A model generated the notes under the pieces. The model worked only from the letters and a program-made list of their open reading frames with translations. It was not told the origin of the DNA and did no database searches. DNA of 64,000 nucleotides from an uncultured Isosphaeraceae bacterium (GTDB taxonomy: Bacteria > Planctomycetota > Planctomycetia > Isosphaerales > Isosphaeraceae), in NCBI GenBank assembly GCA_945957605.1, contig CAMFLR010000016.1, positions 62,001 to 126,000 of the forward strand, written 5' to 3'. This document shows, one piece after another, positions 32,679-41,755 of the stretch (its first letter is position 1; each line of letters opens with the position of its first letter). The position numbers and the translations under genes are program-made.

Positions 32679-33417
32679 GGTCGATGACCTCCATGACAAG
32701 TTCCGCGTAAGCCCAGGCGCCCCGCGCCCGAGGAGAATAATCCAGCACACTCACACCGTGGCTCGGCGCTTCACTGATCGACACGTCGCGAGGAATCAAC
32801 GTGTCGAAGACCGTGCCTTCAAAATACTCGCGCACTTCGTTGGCGACTTCATTCGCCAGCTCCAGCGCGGGGTCGTACATCGTCAGCACGAGGCCGCCGA
32901 TCTCGAGCCGATGGTTGTCCTTCGCCTTCGTCTGCCGAGCCAGCTCGATGATCTGCGACAACCCTTCCATCGCGAAGTATTCGCACTGGATCGGGATGTA
33001 AACCTCATTAGCCGCACCAAGCGCAGCCCGCGTGAGCTGGCCGAGCGAGGGGGGGCAATCAAAGAAGATGTAGTCGAAATGGCTCAACTCGCTGGTGAGC
33101 TGTTGCCGCATCGACGACGACCGCTGGCGGTTCGAGGCCGAGAGTGCATCAGCGTCGGCGAGACTTTGCGAGCCCGGCAACACGCTGAGGCGCGCTTGCG
33201 TCGTCTCGGTAACGGACTCCGCGAGCGGCTTGCCGGCGAGCAGAGGGTGTCGCGCGGCGGGTTCGACCCCAAGGCCCGAGGTGGCGTTGCACTGGGGATC
33301 GATATCGATAACGAGCGCCGACTTGCCTGCCTTGGCGAGTCCGGCGGCGACATTGATTGCAGTGGTTGTCTTACCGACACCACCTTTTTGATTGGCCACG
33401 CAAATGATCTTGGCCAA
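32671..33417 (-). CDS. parA: chromosome-partitioning ATPase ParA (Soj)
   Basis: A 248-residue ATPase with deviant Walker A 'KGGVGKTTTA' (about 11-20), 'LVIDIDPQCNATSGL' (A'), and 'YIFFDCPPSLGQLTRAALGAANEVYIPIQCEYFAMEGL' (Walker B). This is the chromosomal, N-terminal-domain-free type. It starts at a TTG with GGGAGG upstream. It translocates or positions ParB-parS complexes over the nucleoid. Operon order parA-parB is the usual one. Confidence 0.95.
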   Translation of the reverse strand: MAKIICVANQKGGVGKTTTAINVAAGLAKAGKSALVIDIDPQCNATSGLGVEPAARHPLLAGKPLAESVTETTQARLSVLPGSQSLADADALSASNRQRSSSMRQQLTSELSHFDYIFFDCPPSLGQLTRAALGAANEVYIPIQCEYFAMEGLSQIIELARQTKAKDNHRLEIGGLVLTMYDPALELANEVANEVREYFEGTVFDTLIPRDVSISEAPSHGVSVLDYSPRARGAWAYAELVMEVIDRE

Positions 33418-33697
33418 GGCTGGGGCTCCCTCCCGACCGCCCGAATCGTGGTGTTGGGATCGATAAGCGGTGCGTTCGGGATCGGTTCCGAGCGTCCTTG
33501 CTCACCGTCTCCGCGTCAAAGTACCCGGCCGAGCCGAGGTCGCTGGGAATGTATCGACGCGGCGATTTTGTGTAAAGCTCAAGAGCTGACGGGCGAGGGG
33601 AGCGACATGATTTGGAGGCCGGAGCGAATTCGAGGAGCTTGAAGCGATGTGTGGCTGGGGCAGAATGCCCCAGTTTGGAACAAGTGCGAAGTTCGGT

Positions 33698-34023
33698 GGG
33701 TGACCCGGGATCTTGATTTTGGGTCGCGAGCGACGAGAGGCCTTTTGATTTCAGTCGCTCGTTGCCTCACGAGCGTCATCGAACTATCAGCCTCCTGCGG
33801 CTACGCCGCCCGGGTTCAAGAACCCGGGGCACCCTTTGGAGACCTGCATAACGGAGACGCCCAAGCTTCTTAGCGATGACTTTTGTGTGGGTGACCCGGG
33901 ATCTTGATCCCGATTCGCGAAGCGACAAGAGTCAATGGGAAAGGCGACGCACTCCCCATGAACCAGGTTGATCCAACCGCCTCTTGCAGCTCCGCCGCCC
34001 GGGTTCGAGAACCCGGGCCACCC
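33698..34023. repeat. two tandem copies of a palindrome-bounded repeat
   Basis: Each copy starts with GGGTGACCCGGGATCTTGAT (33698 and about 33889) and ends in a perfect palindrome with CCCGGGTTC arms (33809-33828 and 33998-34017) followed by a GCACCC or CCACCC box. Between the ends both copies share a Gly/Cys/Pro-like 'ctgc-ggct-cgccg' segment. The 697-base stretch 33,418-34,114 holds these repeats and no gene I can support. Related palindromes occur at 41,138-41,297. Confidence 0.7.
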
Positions 34024-34114
34024 TCTTAAGTGTCCGCCCTGAAAGCCGTCCCTCCAAACTCCCAAATAAGAAGCAGTGGCTGACTACTGGCAGAGAAGCA
34101 CCAAGCCTCGAAAA

Positions 34115-35458
34115 TCAAACCTGCTTCACTCCCAACCGAACCGCTTCATCCTCAAGTGCATCGCTATAACGCAGCTCATAAGTGGCAGTCGAACCCAGTC
34201 CGCGAAGCGCAGCGGGCAGGGCGGAGAGTTGCGACTTGCAATACGCTCGCGACTCCTCCAGGCACGGCTTAGGCTCGACGATCGCGCCGTTGCGTACGAC
34301 GCATTGAAGCAACGGTAACCCGTCATAAGACTCATCCGCCCGTGTCACCATGTCGAACGCGAACTTGCCCTCGGCATCAACCTGGCGATAAATCTGCTTG
34401 CCGCAGGGGTACGTCTTCTTCCCGGGGCTCAGCTTGATCCGGCCGACGCCTTCGAGCTCGACGAGCTTGTAAACCATGGCGATTGCCGGTGCGTCTCGAC
34501 TGGTGATCAACTCCGTCCCGACGCCAAAACCATCGAGCGGCGCTCCAGCATCGAGCAATTCGGCAATGCGACTCTCATCGAGGTCGCTACTGCCAATGAT
34601 CTTCACCCCGGCGCGACCCGCCTCATTGAGAATCACTCGGGCCCGTTTGGCACGTTCAGCCAGGTCGCCGCTATCGATTCGAATCCCACCGATGGGCGGC
34701 TCGATCGCCGCGGCCCGGCGGATTCCCTCTTCAATATCGTAGGTATCAACCAGAAGGGTCGGCCTCGGGTAAACCCGCGAAAACGCCGCAAACGCCTCGG
34801 TCTCGGTATCGAACGATTGAATCCACGAATGGGCCATCGTTCCCATCGCGGGAATGCCGAAGCGAATTGCCGCCTCGACGTTGCTCGTCCCATCGAAGCC
34901 CGCGAGATAGGAAGCCCGAGCCGCGATCATTCCCGCCAGCGGACCGTGGCCTCGCCGGGTTCCAAAGTCAAACAGCCCCCTGCCCCTGGCCGCTTCAACA
35001 ACGCGTGCCGCCTTCGATGCGACCAGCGTCGGATACGCGAGCGAAGCAATCAGGTACGTCTCGATCCACTGCGCCTCGGCCAGTGGTGCCTCGACGCGCA
35101 CCAGCGGCTGGCCAGGAAACACGACGGTCCCCTCAGGCACGGTCCAGATGTCACCAGTAAATCGATAATCGGCGAGCGTGTCGAACCAGGCCGGATCGAC
35201 ATTCGCGAACACCGGCAGCTTGCGAAGCGCCGCGACGGCATCAGGTGCGATCCGGTAATTGAGCAAGTCACCCAGAGCCGAAGCGAGGCCAGCAAACACC
35301 ATGAACGACCGATGCGGTGGCAGCTTGCGAACGAAAAGCTCAAACGTGGCAGCCTCGCGCGACTTCCCGGCGGCGTGGTAACCCGCCATCATCGTGAGCT
35401 GATAGAGGTCGGTCAGGGTTCCAAGCGTCCCCGCGTCGGGCCAGATCGATTGATTCAC
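34115..35458 (-). CDS. pncB: nicotinate phosphoribosyltransferase
   Basis: A 447-residue enzyme making nicotinate mononucleotide in NAD salvage. Recognisable segments: 'LTDLYQLTMMAGYH', 'FDFGTRRGHGPLAGMIAARASYLAGFDGTSNVEAAIRFGIPAMGTMAHSW', with the catalytic His region in 'RRGHG', then 'LLVDTYDIEEGIRRA' and 'IRIDSGDLAERAKRARVIL' (phosphoribosyl site), and 'SSDLDESRIAELLDAGAPLDGFGVGTELITS'. Full length. The next gene begins two bases downstream of its upstream neighbour, so it is probably co-transcribed with the glycosyltransferase gene before it. Confidence 0.95.
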   Translation of the reverse strand: MNQSIWPDAGTLGTLTDLYQLTMMAGYHAAGKSREAATFELFVRKLPPHRSFMVFAGLASALGDLLNYRIAPDAVAALRKLPVFANVDPAWFDTLADYRFTGDIWTVPEGTVVFPGQPLVRVEAPLAEAQWIETYLIASLAYPTLVASKAARVVEAARGRGLFDFGTRRGHGPLAGMIAARASYLAGFDGTSNVEAAIRFGIPAMGTMAHSWIQSFDTETEAFAAFSRVYPRPTLLVDTYDIEEGIRRAAAIEPPIGGIRIDSGDLAERAKRARVILNEAGRAGVKIIGSSDLDESRIAELLDAGAPLDGFGVGTELITSRDAPAIAMVYKLVELEGVGRIKLSPGKKTYPCGKQIYRQVDAEGKFAFDMVTRADESYDGLPLLQCVVRNGAIVEPKPCLEESRAYCKSQLSALPAALRGLGSTATYELRYSDALEDEAVRLGVKQV

Positions 35459-35460
35459 GG

Positions 35461-37146
35461 CTACTTCTCTGCCTTTCGCCTCAGGAGCAGAATTTCTTGC
35501 GTTCGACTGGATAGGTCACCGTTCGCTGCGTTGGGATCGATGTCGAGCAAAGTCGCCGACGATAGCTCGTCCCTGGTTTGCTTCAATACATCAAATTGCT
35601 TGAGCCATCCCTCGCGCTTCGCGGGGTCGGGAATCTCCTGCAAGAGCTGCACAGAATCCAGGACCGCGAACGCGCCCGGCTGGGCCGCGAGATCCGACAA
35701 CGAACCCGCGCGGCTCATGGCGACCCCGCGCCCTCCCAATGACGGTGTGAGATAGAAGTACAACGCTGGACGAGCCAGGGTTCTGACGGTTGAAACCCCT
35801 GGAGGAAAATCAGCGGCGAATCGGTAAGCGGCGATGCGAAGCGAGTCACGAGACTCGGTGCCGCTCAGAAAATGTCGCGGTTGATTCAGGGCGATTTGTC
35901 CAAACACCATCGTCGCGACCATCGCAAAAACGAATCGCCCCGACGCCAGGGTTACCTCGAGCCGAACTGGTTCAATGCTCGGTGCGACGCGATGCCAGAG
36001 CGATATGAAGATGAGTCCGTTACCGATCCATCCCACGATTTCCAGCGGCAGCCAGAGGCGCGCATACGGATGGTAAAACGGCGTCAGGATCGACAGGACA
36101 ATCCACCAGACTCCCGTCACTCGTTGCGCGGCTCCGGCATGGAGGAGCAAGATCGGGGCGAGAACCAGGCCCGTCCACCACGTCGAACTATTCATCAAGC
36201 TCGCGATGAAGAGCGTCAAGAAAGCGAGATCCTTGGCATTCCGTCGAAAGTCGAACTTCGCTCGCCAGAGCAGGACGATGCACGCCCAGAGCGCCAACAC
36301 CCCGACGCCCAGAGCCATCGGCTGAAGTGCGATAGCTTGACGCAGTTGAGTGGCCAAATGGCCGGGCCAGGAACTGACGGTTCCAAGATAACTCCGTTGA
36401 TGGCGGAGCAGGTCAGAGTAACCACCATGGGATTCGACGAATCGAAACCAGGGCAAATACACGATCGCCGCCACGAGCGCGCCGAGGAATCCCCAGCCAA
36501 ACGTCTTCAGTACATTCGCTCGCGATCGCTGTTCCTTGTGAACGATCGCGCCGACCACGGCGGCAAGAATCACGATCGCCCCGACCAGCCAGCCGTTGTA
36601 CTTCGTGAGCTGAGCCAATCCGACCGCGAGTCCCATCAACCCCGCGCGAATCCGTCCCGGCTTTGAGAGAAACCAAACCCCGGCCGCGATCGCCAGCACC
36701 CAAACCAACGCGAAGCTCGCATCAGTCAGCGCCATTCGCGAAAAGACGATATGGGGCCCGCTAAAGCACGCGAGAAAAGCCGCGGCCAGTCCCACGCTGC
36801 GACCTAACCACTTCCCACAAACCCAGCCAATCAGCGGGACCATCGCCACGCCGGCCATCAGCGAAGGCACGATCGCGGCGAAATCAGAGAAGCCAATCAC
36901 CTTGTAAGTGAGTCCGACCAAGATCGGAAACACCGGCGGCGCGTAAGGAATGACGCCAGGATCGAGCGACGCCAAACCGTTGCGGTCGAGAGCCCACGCA
37001 CCGGCGGAGGCGTAGATCCCTTCGTCGAAATGGTCGATTCCGAGCGATCCCAGCTTGATGCAGCGGATGACGGCCGCGATCACCGTGAGGATCAAGAGCC
37101 AGGGCCAGCGGCGTTGGGCGGTCGGTTTTTTCGCGGGCGAATTCAT
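35461..37146 (-). CDS. GT39-family membrane glycosyltransferase
   Basis: A 561-residue polytopic protein of the ArnT/PMT (GT-C) type. Near the N-terminus it has 'GSLGIDHFDEGIYASAGAWALDRNG', where the D-E pair after the first membrane segment is the catalytic/metal motif. About ten hydrophobic segments follow, with 'FPILVGLTYKVIGFSDFAAIVPSLMAG' and 'LTDASFALVWVLAIAAGVWFLSKPGRIRAGLMGLAVGLAQLTKYNGWLVG'. The C-terminal 120 residues are soluble and outside the membrane. It would transfer a sugar from a polyprenyl carrier to an exported acceptor, which cannot be named. Confidence 0.9.
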   Translation of the reverse strand: MNSPAKKPTAQRRWPWLLILTVIAAVIRCIKLGSLGIDHFDEGIYASAGAWALDRNGLASLDPGVIPYAPPVFPILVGLTYKVIGFSDFAAIVPSLMAGVAMVPLIGWVCGKWLGRSVGLAAAFLACFSGPHIVFSRMALTDASFALVWVLAIAAGVWFLSKPGRIRAGLMGLAVGLAQLTKYNGWLVGAIVILAAVVGAIVHKEQRSRANVLKTFGWGFLGALVAAIVYLPWFRFVESHGGYSDLLRHQRSYLGTVSSWPGHLATQLRQAIALQPMALGVGVLALWACIVLLWRAKFDFRRNAKDLAFLTLFIASLMNSSTWWTGLVLAPILLLHAGAAQRVTGVWWIVLSILTPFYHPYARLWLPLEIVGWIGNGLIFISLWHRVAPSIEPVRLEVTLASGRFVFAMVATMVFGQIALNQPRHFLSGTESRDSLRIAAYRFAADFPPGVSTVRTLARPALYFYLTPSLGGRGVAMSRAGSLSDLAAQPGAFAVLDSVQLLQEIPDPAKREGWLKQFDVLKQTRDELSSATLLDIDPNAANGDLSSRTQEILLLRRKAEK

Positions 37147-37205
37147 GGTCGAGACATCCTAACAGGTCATCACCGCGAACTCACGAGGGGCGGAACCACG
37201 ACTCA

Positions 37206-37219
37206 GTTTCACGTGGAAC
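37206..37219. promoter_or_regulatory. parS-like site, one mismatch
   Basis: GTTTCACGTGGAAC, 13 of 14 bases as in the parS core, in the short gap between divergent genes about 3.8 kb from parA. Confidence 0.5.
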
Positions 37220-37321
37220 GTGCGATGTGGCTTCGCCCCCTTGTGATGGCCGTGCGGGCGGATTACCGTCGAAGTCCTCTGCTTCGATTGCCGCTCAGGC
37301 GCCCCCCAGGCTTTGAATTCG

Positions 37322-38278
37322 ATGATCACGCTCCACACCGACCCTCGCATGCTAGACCACGTGCCGCCGCACGGTCATCCGGAAAAGCCCGAGCGGCTCG
37401 CGGCGATCACCCGGCAACTCGCGAGGGTGGGCATCAGTCAGTCGTGCCCGACGGGTCTCGTTCGAGAGGCACTCGACGAGGAGTTGCTGCTCGTTCACTC
37501 GCGTGAGCACCTGCTGAATTTGGAGCAGCAAACAAAACGCGGCGGCGGACAGGTCGAGGACGACACCTGGATGTCGGCCGGCTCGTTGCTCTCGGCCAGA
37601 CTCGGCGCGGGGGCGTGCATCGAGGCTGTGAATGGGGTCGTCGACGGCCCCCGCAATCGCGCCGCGTGTTTGATTCGTCCGCCAGGCCACCACGCACTGG
37701 CCAACGGTCCGATGGGCTTCTGTCTCTTCGCCAACGTGGCAATCGCCGCGAAACACGCTCTCGAATCGCGCGGGATCAATCGCGTGTTGATCGTCGACTT
37801 CGACGTCCATCACGGCAACGGTACGCAGGATATTCTCTACGACGACCCCCGGGCCGCCTTCCTGTCGATCCACCGTTACCCGTTCTATCCGGGTACGGGA
37901 GCGGCCAATGAAACGGGAACCGGCGATGCACTTGGCACGAAGTGCAACATTCCCCTACCCCATGGCACGCCCCGGGCCGACTATCACGCCGCGTTTCACA
38001 ATGGCCTGGAAAAGCTCGCCGACAAGACCAAGCCCGAGCTTGTGATCATTAGCGCCGGCTTCGATGCCCACGAGGAAGATCCGGTCGGCGACCTTGGCCT
38101 TCAGGTTGAAGACTTCATCACGCTCACCGAGTCGATCGTCCAGGTTGCGAACGTCCACTCATCGGGGCGGATTGTCTCGGTCCTTGAAGGCGGCTACAAC
38201 GTGCCGATTCTCGCAGGTTGCGTCCAGGTTCATCTCGAAGCCCTCGGCGCGGAAACGTGGCCCATCGGCAGCCGGTGA
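37322..38278 (+). CDS. histone-deacetylase-family zinc hydrolase
   Basis: A 318-residue protein of the HDAC/acetylpolyamine amidohydrolase/AcuC family. Motifs: '[15 protein letters not shown]', '[25 protein letters not shown]' (catalytic double His), '[39 protein letters not shown]' (zinc Asp-x-His), '[23 protein letters not shown]' and 'LEGGYN'. All catalytic positions are present, so it is probably active on acetylated lysine or polyamines. The ATG at 37322 is preferred over a TTG three codons upstream. Confidence 0.93.
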   Translation: MITLHTDPRMLDHVPPHGHPEKPERLAAITRQLARVGISQSCPTGLVREALDEELLLVHSREHLLNLEQQTKRGGGQVEDDTWMSAGSLLSARLGAGACIEAVNGVVDGPRNRAACLIRPPGHHALANGPMGFCLFANVAIAAKHALESRGINRVLIVDFDVHHGNGTQDILYDDPRAAFLSIHRYPFYPGTGAANETGTGDALGTKCNIPLPHGTPRADYHAAFHNGLEKLADKTKPELVIISAGFDAHEEDPVGDLGLQVEDFITLTESIVQVANVHSSGRIVSVLEGGYNVPILAGCVQVHLEALGAETWPIGSR

Positions 38279-38300
38279 TTCATTCGACTCGAGACCAGAC

Positions 38301-39686
38301 ATGACCGCCCCCAAGTCCAGCCCGCCAGCAAAGCGCCGCCTGCCTCTCGCCGCCAAAATCGCGCTCGCCATGCTCCTCGGCATCATCGCCGGGCTGCTCC
38401 TTGGCGAACGTGCGGACCCGCTCGCCAAGCTCGGCTCGCTGATCATCGACATGATCAAAGGACTCGCCGGCCCCTTGCTGCTGTTCGCGGTGCTCGACGC
38501 CTTCGTTCGCACGAAGATTCAGGCCAAGTCCGCTGGCGCGATGGTGACGATCTCGCTCATCAACGCGACGCTGGCGATCATCATCGGCCTCACACTTTCG
38601 AACGTTCTCCAGCCCGGCAAGTCGCTTCAAGTCCTCGACGACTCCTCGATGACCCGCGCGACCTCCGACCTCGCCCGCGCAGGCAAAGGTGTCGACGCCT
38701 CGCGGACGATCAAGTTCGTCGATGACCTGGTCGGAATCGTGCCAACCTCATTGTTCAAGCCGCTCGTCGATAACGCAGTGATCTCAATCGTGATCATCGC
38801 GATCGTCCTCGGCCTGGCGCTTCGCAAGGTAAAGGCCGATCAGATTGCACGCGGCGAGCAGGGGTTCCAATCAATCGAGAACGCGATCGTCGGCATTTAC
38901 GCCGCGATCGAGATCGTCCTCGCCTGGGCAGTCCAGCTCGTACCGATCGCCGTGTTCGGCGTCGTCGCGCGGACGGTCGGTCGCTATGGCTTCGCGCCGT
39001 TCCAGGGTCTCCTCATCTACCTGGCGATTGGAATCCTCGGTCTCGGCATCCAGGTGATGGTCGTCTATCAGGTCTGGATCAAGCTGGCGGCTCGAATGCC
39101 GCTGAGACGATTCTGGGCCGGTGCGCGCGACGCCGTCGTTTACGCGATGGGAACCGCGAGCAGTTTGGCCTCCCTGCCCGTCACGCTCAAAACTCTCGAC
39201 AAGATGGGAGTGTCGCCGCAATCCGCTCGCATGGCGGCATGCGTCGGCACGAATCTGAACAACGACGGCATTCTGCTCTATGAGGCGATGGCCGTGCTGT
39301 TCGTCGCGCAGGCATGCGGGCTTCATCTCACATTGAGCGAGCAGCTACTAGCGGCCGCCGCGTGTGCGCTGGCGGGGATCGGCATCTCGGGGATTCCCGA
39401 GGCTGGTTTGATCTCGCTCATCCTCGTTGTGCGGACAGTGCTGCCCAACGAGCCGCGAACCGAGACGATCGTGCCGATGCTGCTCACGGTCGACTGGGTG
39501 CTGGGGCGCTGCCGCGCGATGACGAACGTGGTGAGCGACATCACCGTCGCGGTCTTGCTCGACCGATTCTCGCCACCTGAGATTGATACCCTGGTGCCGT
39601 CGCCGAGGCCGGTTCCGGATGCGGGGTGGGAGGAGGAGCCGACGCTGCCGTTCGACAGCCCCGAGGAGACCTTGCCGATCACCTGA
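38301..39686 (+). CDS. dicarboxylate/amino acid:cation symporter (DAACS/SDF family)
   Basis: A 461-residue transporter with eight hydrophobic segments and two hairpins. Typical stretches are 'PLAKLGSLIIDMIKGLAGPLLLFAVLDAF', the serine-rich hairpin region 'AMGTASSLASLPVTLKTLDKMGVSPQSARMAACVGTNLNNDG' (family S-S-x-x-T-L-P and N-x-x-G-T), and 'GISGIPEAGLISLILVV', followed by 'LTVDWVLGRCRAMTNVVSD' (D-R-x-R-T-x-x-N-V). The usual Asp-Arg dyad reads G-R-C-R. The C-terminal 45 residues are acidic and cytoplasmic. Start ATG 38301 follows the deacetylase gene by 22 bases. Confidence 0.92.
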   Translation: MTAPKSSPPAKRRLPLAAKIALAMLLGIIAGLLLGERADPLAKLGSLIIDMIKGLAGPLLLFAVLDAFVRTKIQAKSAGAMVTISLINATLAIIIGLTLSNVLQPGKSLQVLDDSSMTRATSDLARAGKGVDASRTIKFVDDLVGIVPTSLFKPLVDNAVISIVIIAIVLGLALRKVKADQIARGEQGFQSIENAIVGIYAAIEIVLAWAVQLVPIAVFGVVARTVGRYGFAPFQGLLIYLAIGILGLGIQVMVVYQVWIKLAARMPLRRFWAGARDAVVYAMGTASSLASLPVTLKTLDKMGVSPQSARMAACVGTNLNNDGILLYEAMAVLFVAQACGLHLTLSEQLLAAAACALAGIGISGIPEAGLISLILVVRTVLPNEPRTETIVPMLLTVDWVLGRCRAMTNVVSDITVAVLLDRFSPPEIDTLVPSPRPVPDAGWEEEPTLPFDSPEETLPIT

Positions 39687-39689
39687 AAT

Positions 39690-39722
39690 AAAAAAAGGCG
39701 GCTGATCCGAAGATCAGCCGCC
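39690..39722 (-). terminator. intrinsic terminator of tRNA-Glu
   Basis: In the minus-strand direction: GGCGGCTGATC-TTCG-GATCAGCCGCC, eleven pairs closed by a stable TTCG tetraloop, then seven T. It lies four bases after the tRNA 3' end. It also sits four bases after the symporter stop codon and may slow that transcript. Confidence 0.92.
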
Positions 39723-39725
39723 CGA

Positions 39726-39800
39726 TGACCCTGACGGGATTTGAACCCGTGTTGCATGCGTGAAAGGCATGTGTCCTAGACCAGGCTAGACGACAGGGCC
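39726..39800 (-). tRNA. tRNA-Glu (UUC)
   Basis: 75 bases. Acceptor GGCCCTG/CAGGGTC with one G-U pair and discriminator A; T arm CGGGTTCAAATCCCG; anticodon loop C-T-TTC-A-C between CATGC and GCATG. CCA not encoded. Confidence 0.95.
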
Positions 39801-39854
39801 GAACAAGGAAGAGTGTAGCGAACCACGGGTGGGGGGGTCAATCCCATCTCATGA

Positions 39855-39868
39855 GTTTCCCGTGAAAC
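39855..39868. promoter_or_regulatory. parS-like site, one mismatch
   Basis: GTTTCCCGTGAAAC, 13 of 14 bases of the parS core, in the gap between tRNA-Glu and the PfpI gene, about 6.4 kb from parA. Confidence 0.4.
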
Positions 39869-39954
39869 AGGGTTGGGTCTTGCGGGTTTTGTGTCCTACG
39901 CGTTAGCCTGTCCCACGGCTGGCTCAATCCGATCAACTCCGAGGTTCAACTTCG

Positions 39955-40512
39955 ATGGCGCGGATCCTTTTGCTGACCGGCGATGCCGGCGAAGCTCAAG
40001 AAATCTACTACGCGAAATACCGCCTCGAGGAAGAAGGCTGGGGCGTGGATATCGTCGCACCCACGAAGCGCGTGTTCGCCTCGGTCGTGCACGACTTCGA
40101 GCCCGGCTGGGATACGTACACCGAAAAGCCCGGCTACCGGGTGCAGGCCGACCTAGGCCTCGATGAAGCCGATCCCACGAAGTACGACGGCCTCGTGCTA
40201 CCCGGTGGGCGCGCACCCGAATACCTTCGGAACAAGCCGATGGCGGTGGCGATCGTTCGGCATTTTGTCGAGACGAACAAGCCCATCGCGGCGAACTGCC
40301 ACGGGCCGTTGCTCGTGATCGCAGCGGGCGGCGTCAAAGGTAAGACGCTGACGTGCTACCCCGACCTTGAGCTGGACGTCCGCCTGGCCGGCGGCTCGTT
40401 CGTGAACAAGGACGTGGTGGTTGACGGCGCACTCGTATCGGTCCGGGGATGGCCGGATAACGGCCCCTGGATGCGCGAGTTCGTGAAGCTGCTCAAAGAG
40501 CGGGTGGGCTGA
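39955..40512 (+). CDS. DJ-1/PfpI-family protein
   Basis: A 185-residue protein. 'ILLLTGDAGEAQEIYYAKYRLEEEGWGVDIVAP' (with the conserved Glu) and the nucleophile elbow 'PIAANCHGPLLVIAAGGVKGKTLT' (C115-H116) place it in the PfpI branch. Members act as glyoxalases, deglycases or chaperones. The 'LVLPGGRAPEYLR' loop is typical. Exact substrate unknown. Confidence 0.93.
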   Translation: MARILLLTGDAGEAQEIYYAKYRLEEEGWGVDIVAPTKRVFASVVHDFEPGWDTYTEKPGYRVQADLGLDEADPTKYDGLVLPGGRAPEYLRNKPMAVAIVRHFVETNKPIAANCHGPLLVIAAGGVKGKTLTCYPDLELDVRLAGGSFVNKDVVVDGALVSVRGWPDNGPWMREFVKLLKERVG

Positions 40513-40576
40513 GCGGGCGAAGTGAAGTCGAGGCGCGAGGTGCCGGGGATAAGTCGGCAAACGCCGTTGCTCTCGG

Positions 40577-40774
40577 TTACTTCGTCGCGTCGGGCGTCAC
40601 CGGCGCGGCTTTCTGACTCTGGATCGCCTCGTACACCTCGCGGCGGTGCACGGAAACGTCCTTGGGTGCATCAATACCAAGCCGGACCTTGTCTCCGCGG
40701 ATTTCGACAATCGTCACGCGGATGTGGTCGTTGATAATGATGCTCTCGTCCTTCTTGCGCGAGAGTACCAGCAT
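40577..40774 (-). CDS. csrA: carbon storage regulator CsrA
   Basis: A 65-residue RNA-binding protein: 'MLVLSRKKDESIIINDHIRVTIVEIRGDKVRLGIDAPKDVSVHRREVYEAIQ' is the complete CsrA fold, with the L-V-L-x-R-K start and V-H-R-x-E-V-Y RNA contact region kept. The ATG at 40774 has GAGG eight bases upstream and is the family start. CsrA dimers bind GGA motifs in 5' leaders to control translation. Confidence 0.97.
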   Translation of the reverse strand: MLVLSRKKDESIIINDHIRVTIVEIRGDKVRLGIDAPKDVSVHRREVYEAIQSQKAAPVTPDATK

Positions 40775-41128
40775 CGTCGTTCCTCTCAGAGGCGTAGCAC
40801 TCGGGTGGAAAATCACGGGAACGTCCAGGTGCCATGATGCTGAGCGACGGTATTCTCGTCACGCAAAGCAAAGCTTTCCACCTAGCGATCCAACAATAAC
40901 TCTAAAGGCCAGTCCCCCCAAATCAAGTGTTGGCGCGCTCTGCGAGCGTCTCAGGCATAAAAAATGCCCCAAGAAGGTTCGACAGTTGTGGTGATTTGTT
41001 GCTTTTTTGGAACTTTGGCAAATCAGGCGAGCTAGAAAGCTGAGGTCGGCTGTTGGTTGAAGCCGGCCAGGTCGGGTCGCTGAAGCAACGAAGTCTTTAT
41101 CCCTACTGGCCAACTTCCAGTTCCCGAA

Positions 41129-41302
41129 CGGGGTGCCCCCGGTTCTTGAACCGGGCGGTGCAGTCGCAGGAGGCACCCGCCGCAATCTGTGAGTCCTGCT
41201 ATCAAGCTTGCCGGTGCGCGAAGCACATCTAAGTAGTTAGACGAGCCGGTGGACCCGGATTTCTTGAGGCTCCGCCTCACCGGTTCAAGAACCGGTGCCA
41301 CC
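41129..41302. repeat. palindrome-bounded repeat element
   Basis: Two perfect palindromes, CCCGGTTC-TT-GAACCGGG (41138-41155) and CACCGGTTC-AA-GAACCGGTG (41278-41297), frame about 120 bases with 'tgcagtcgcaggagg' and 'gaggctccgcctc' boxes, much as in the two copies at 33,698-34,023. The element lies in the 573-base gap 40,775-41,347 between csrA and a small membrane protein gene, in which I see no gene. Confidence 0.65.
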
Positions 41303-41347
41303 CAGCGGACCACATTGGAAGTGCGGAACGTTGAACCCGTGCAAGTC

Positions 41348-41710
41348 TTAACGAGCGATCGCTTCCGTCGCGCTTGTCTGCAACCGGATCACTCCGAGTT
41401 TCCCTTCACCGGGAATTGAAGGAGCGGGAATCAGCGGATCAGCCCAAACCGGAATCCACGGCCGGTCGGAGGCGGCCAGATACTTTTCCCACATGGCCAT
41501 GTGCCACTTGCCCAGCGGAGAGTACTCAGCCATTCCGCAGAACCCGAATCGCCTCATCGCCTGATTGTTCGGAGACTGACTTTCGTGGAAGTGATGCCAC
41601 GCTTGTCTTCGGAATTGCTCTCGCCGCGCACCAAAGCACCAGGTGACGAAGCCAGCAACGTCCACAAGAATCATCAACGCACGCAAGCTGACGCGAGGTC
41701 GAAACGACAT
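41348..41710 (-). CDS. planctomycete small membrane protein ('SLRALMILV' type)
   Basis: A 120-residue protein beginning 'MSFRPRVSLRALMILVDVAGFVTWCFGARREQFRRQAWHHFHES', a short cytoplasmic arm, one membrane segment and an Arg-rich region. This start is frequent in small planctomycete proteins of unknown role. The rest ('FGFCGMAEYSPLGKWHMAMWEKYLAASDRPWIPVWADP') is Trp- and Tyr-rich and shows how such proteins carry a conserved body-size-like 'W-H-x-x-M-W-E-K-Y' motif. Confidence 0.8.
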   Translation of the reverse strand: MSFRPRVSLRALMILVDVAGFVTWCFGARREQFRRQAWHHFHESQSPNNQAMRRFGFCGMAEYSPLGKWHMAMWEKYLAASDRPWIPVWADPLIPAPSIPGEGKLGVIRLQTSATEAIAR

Positions 41711-41755
41711 CGCCGGATCCCTCCATTCAGCCCTGTCCGATTGAGCGCACCAACG

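Noticed and set aside
32464..33642. 392-codon frame on the plus strand
   Set aside because: Antisense to the parA-parB junction. Its length reflects GC-rich third-position bias.
35872..36666. 264-codon frame on the plus strand
   Set aside because: Antisense to the GT39 glycosyltransferase gene and rich in charged residues opposite membrane helices.
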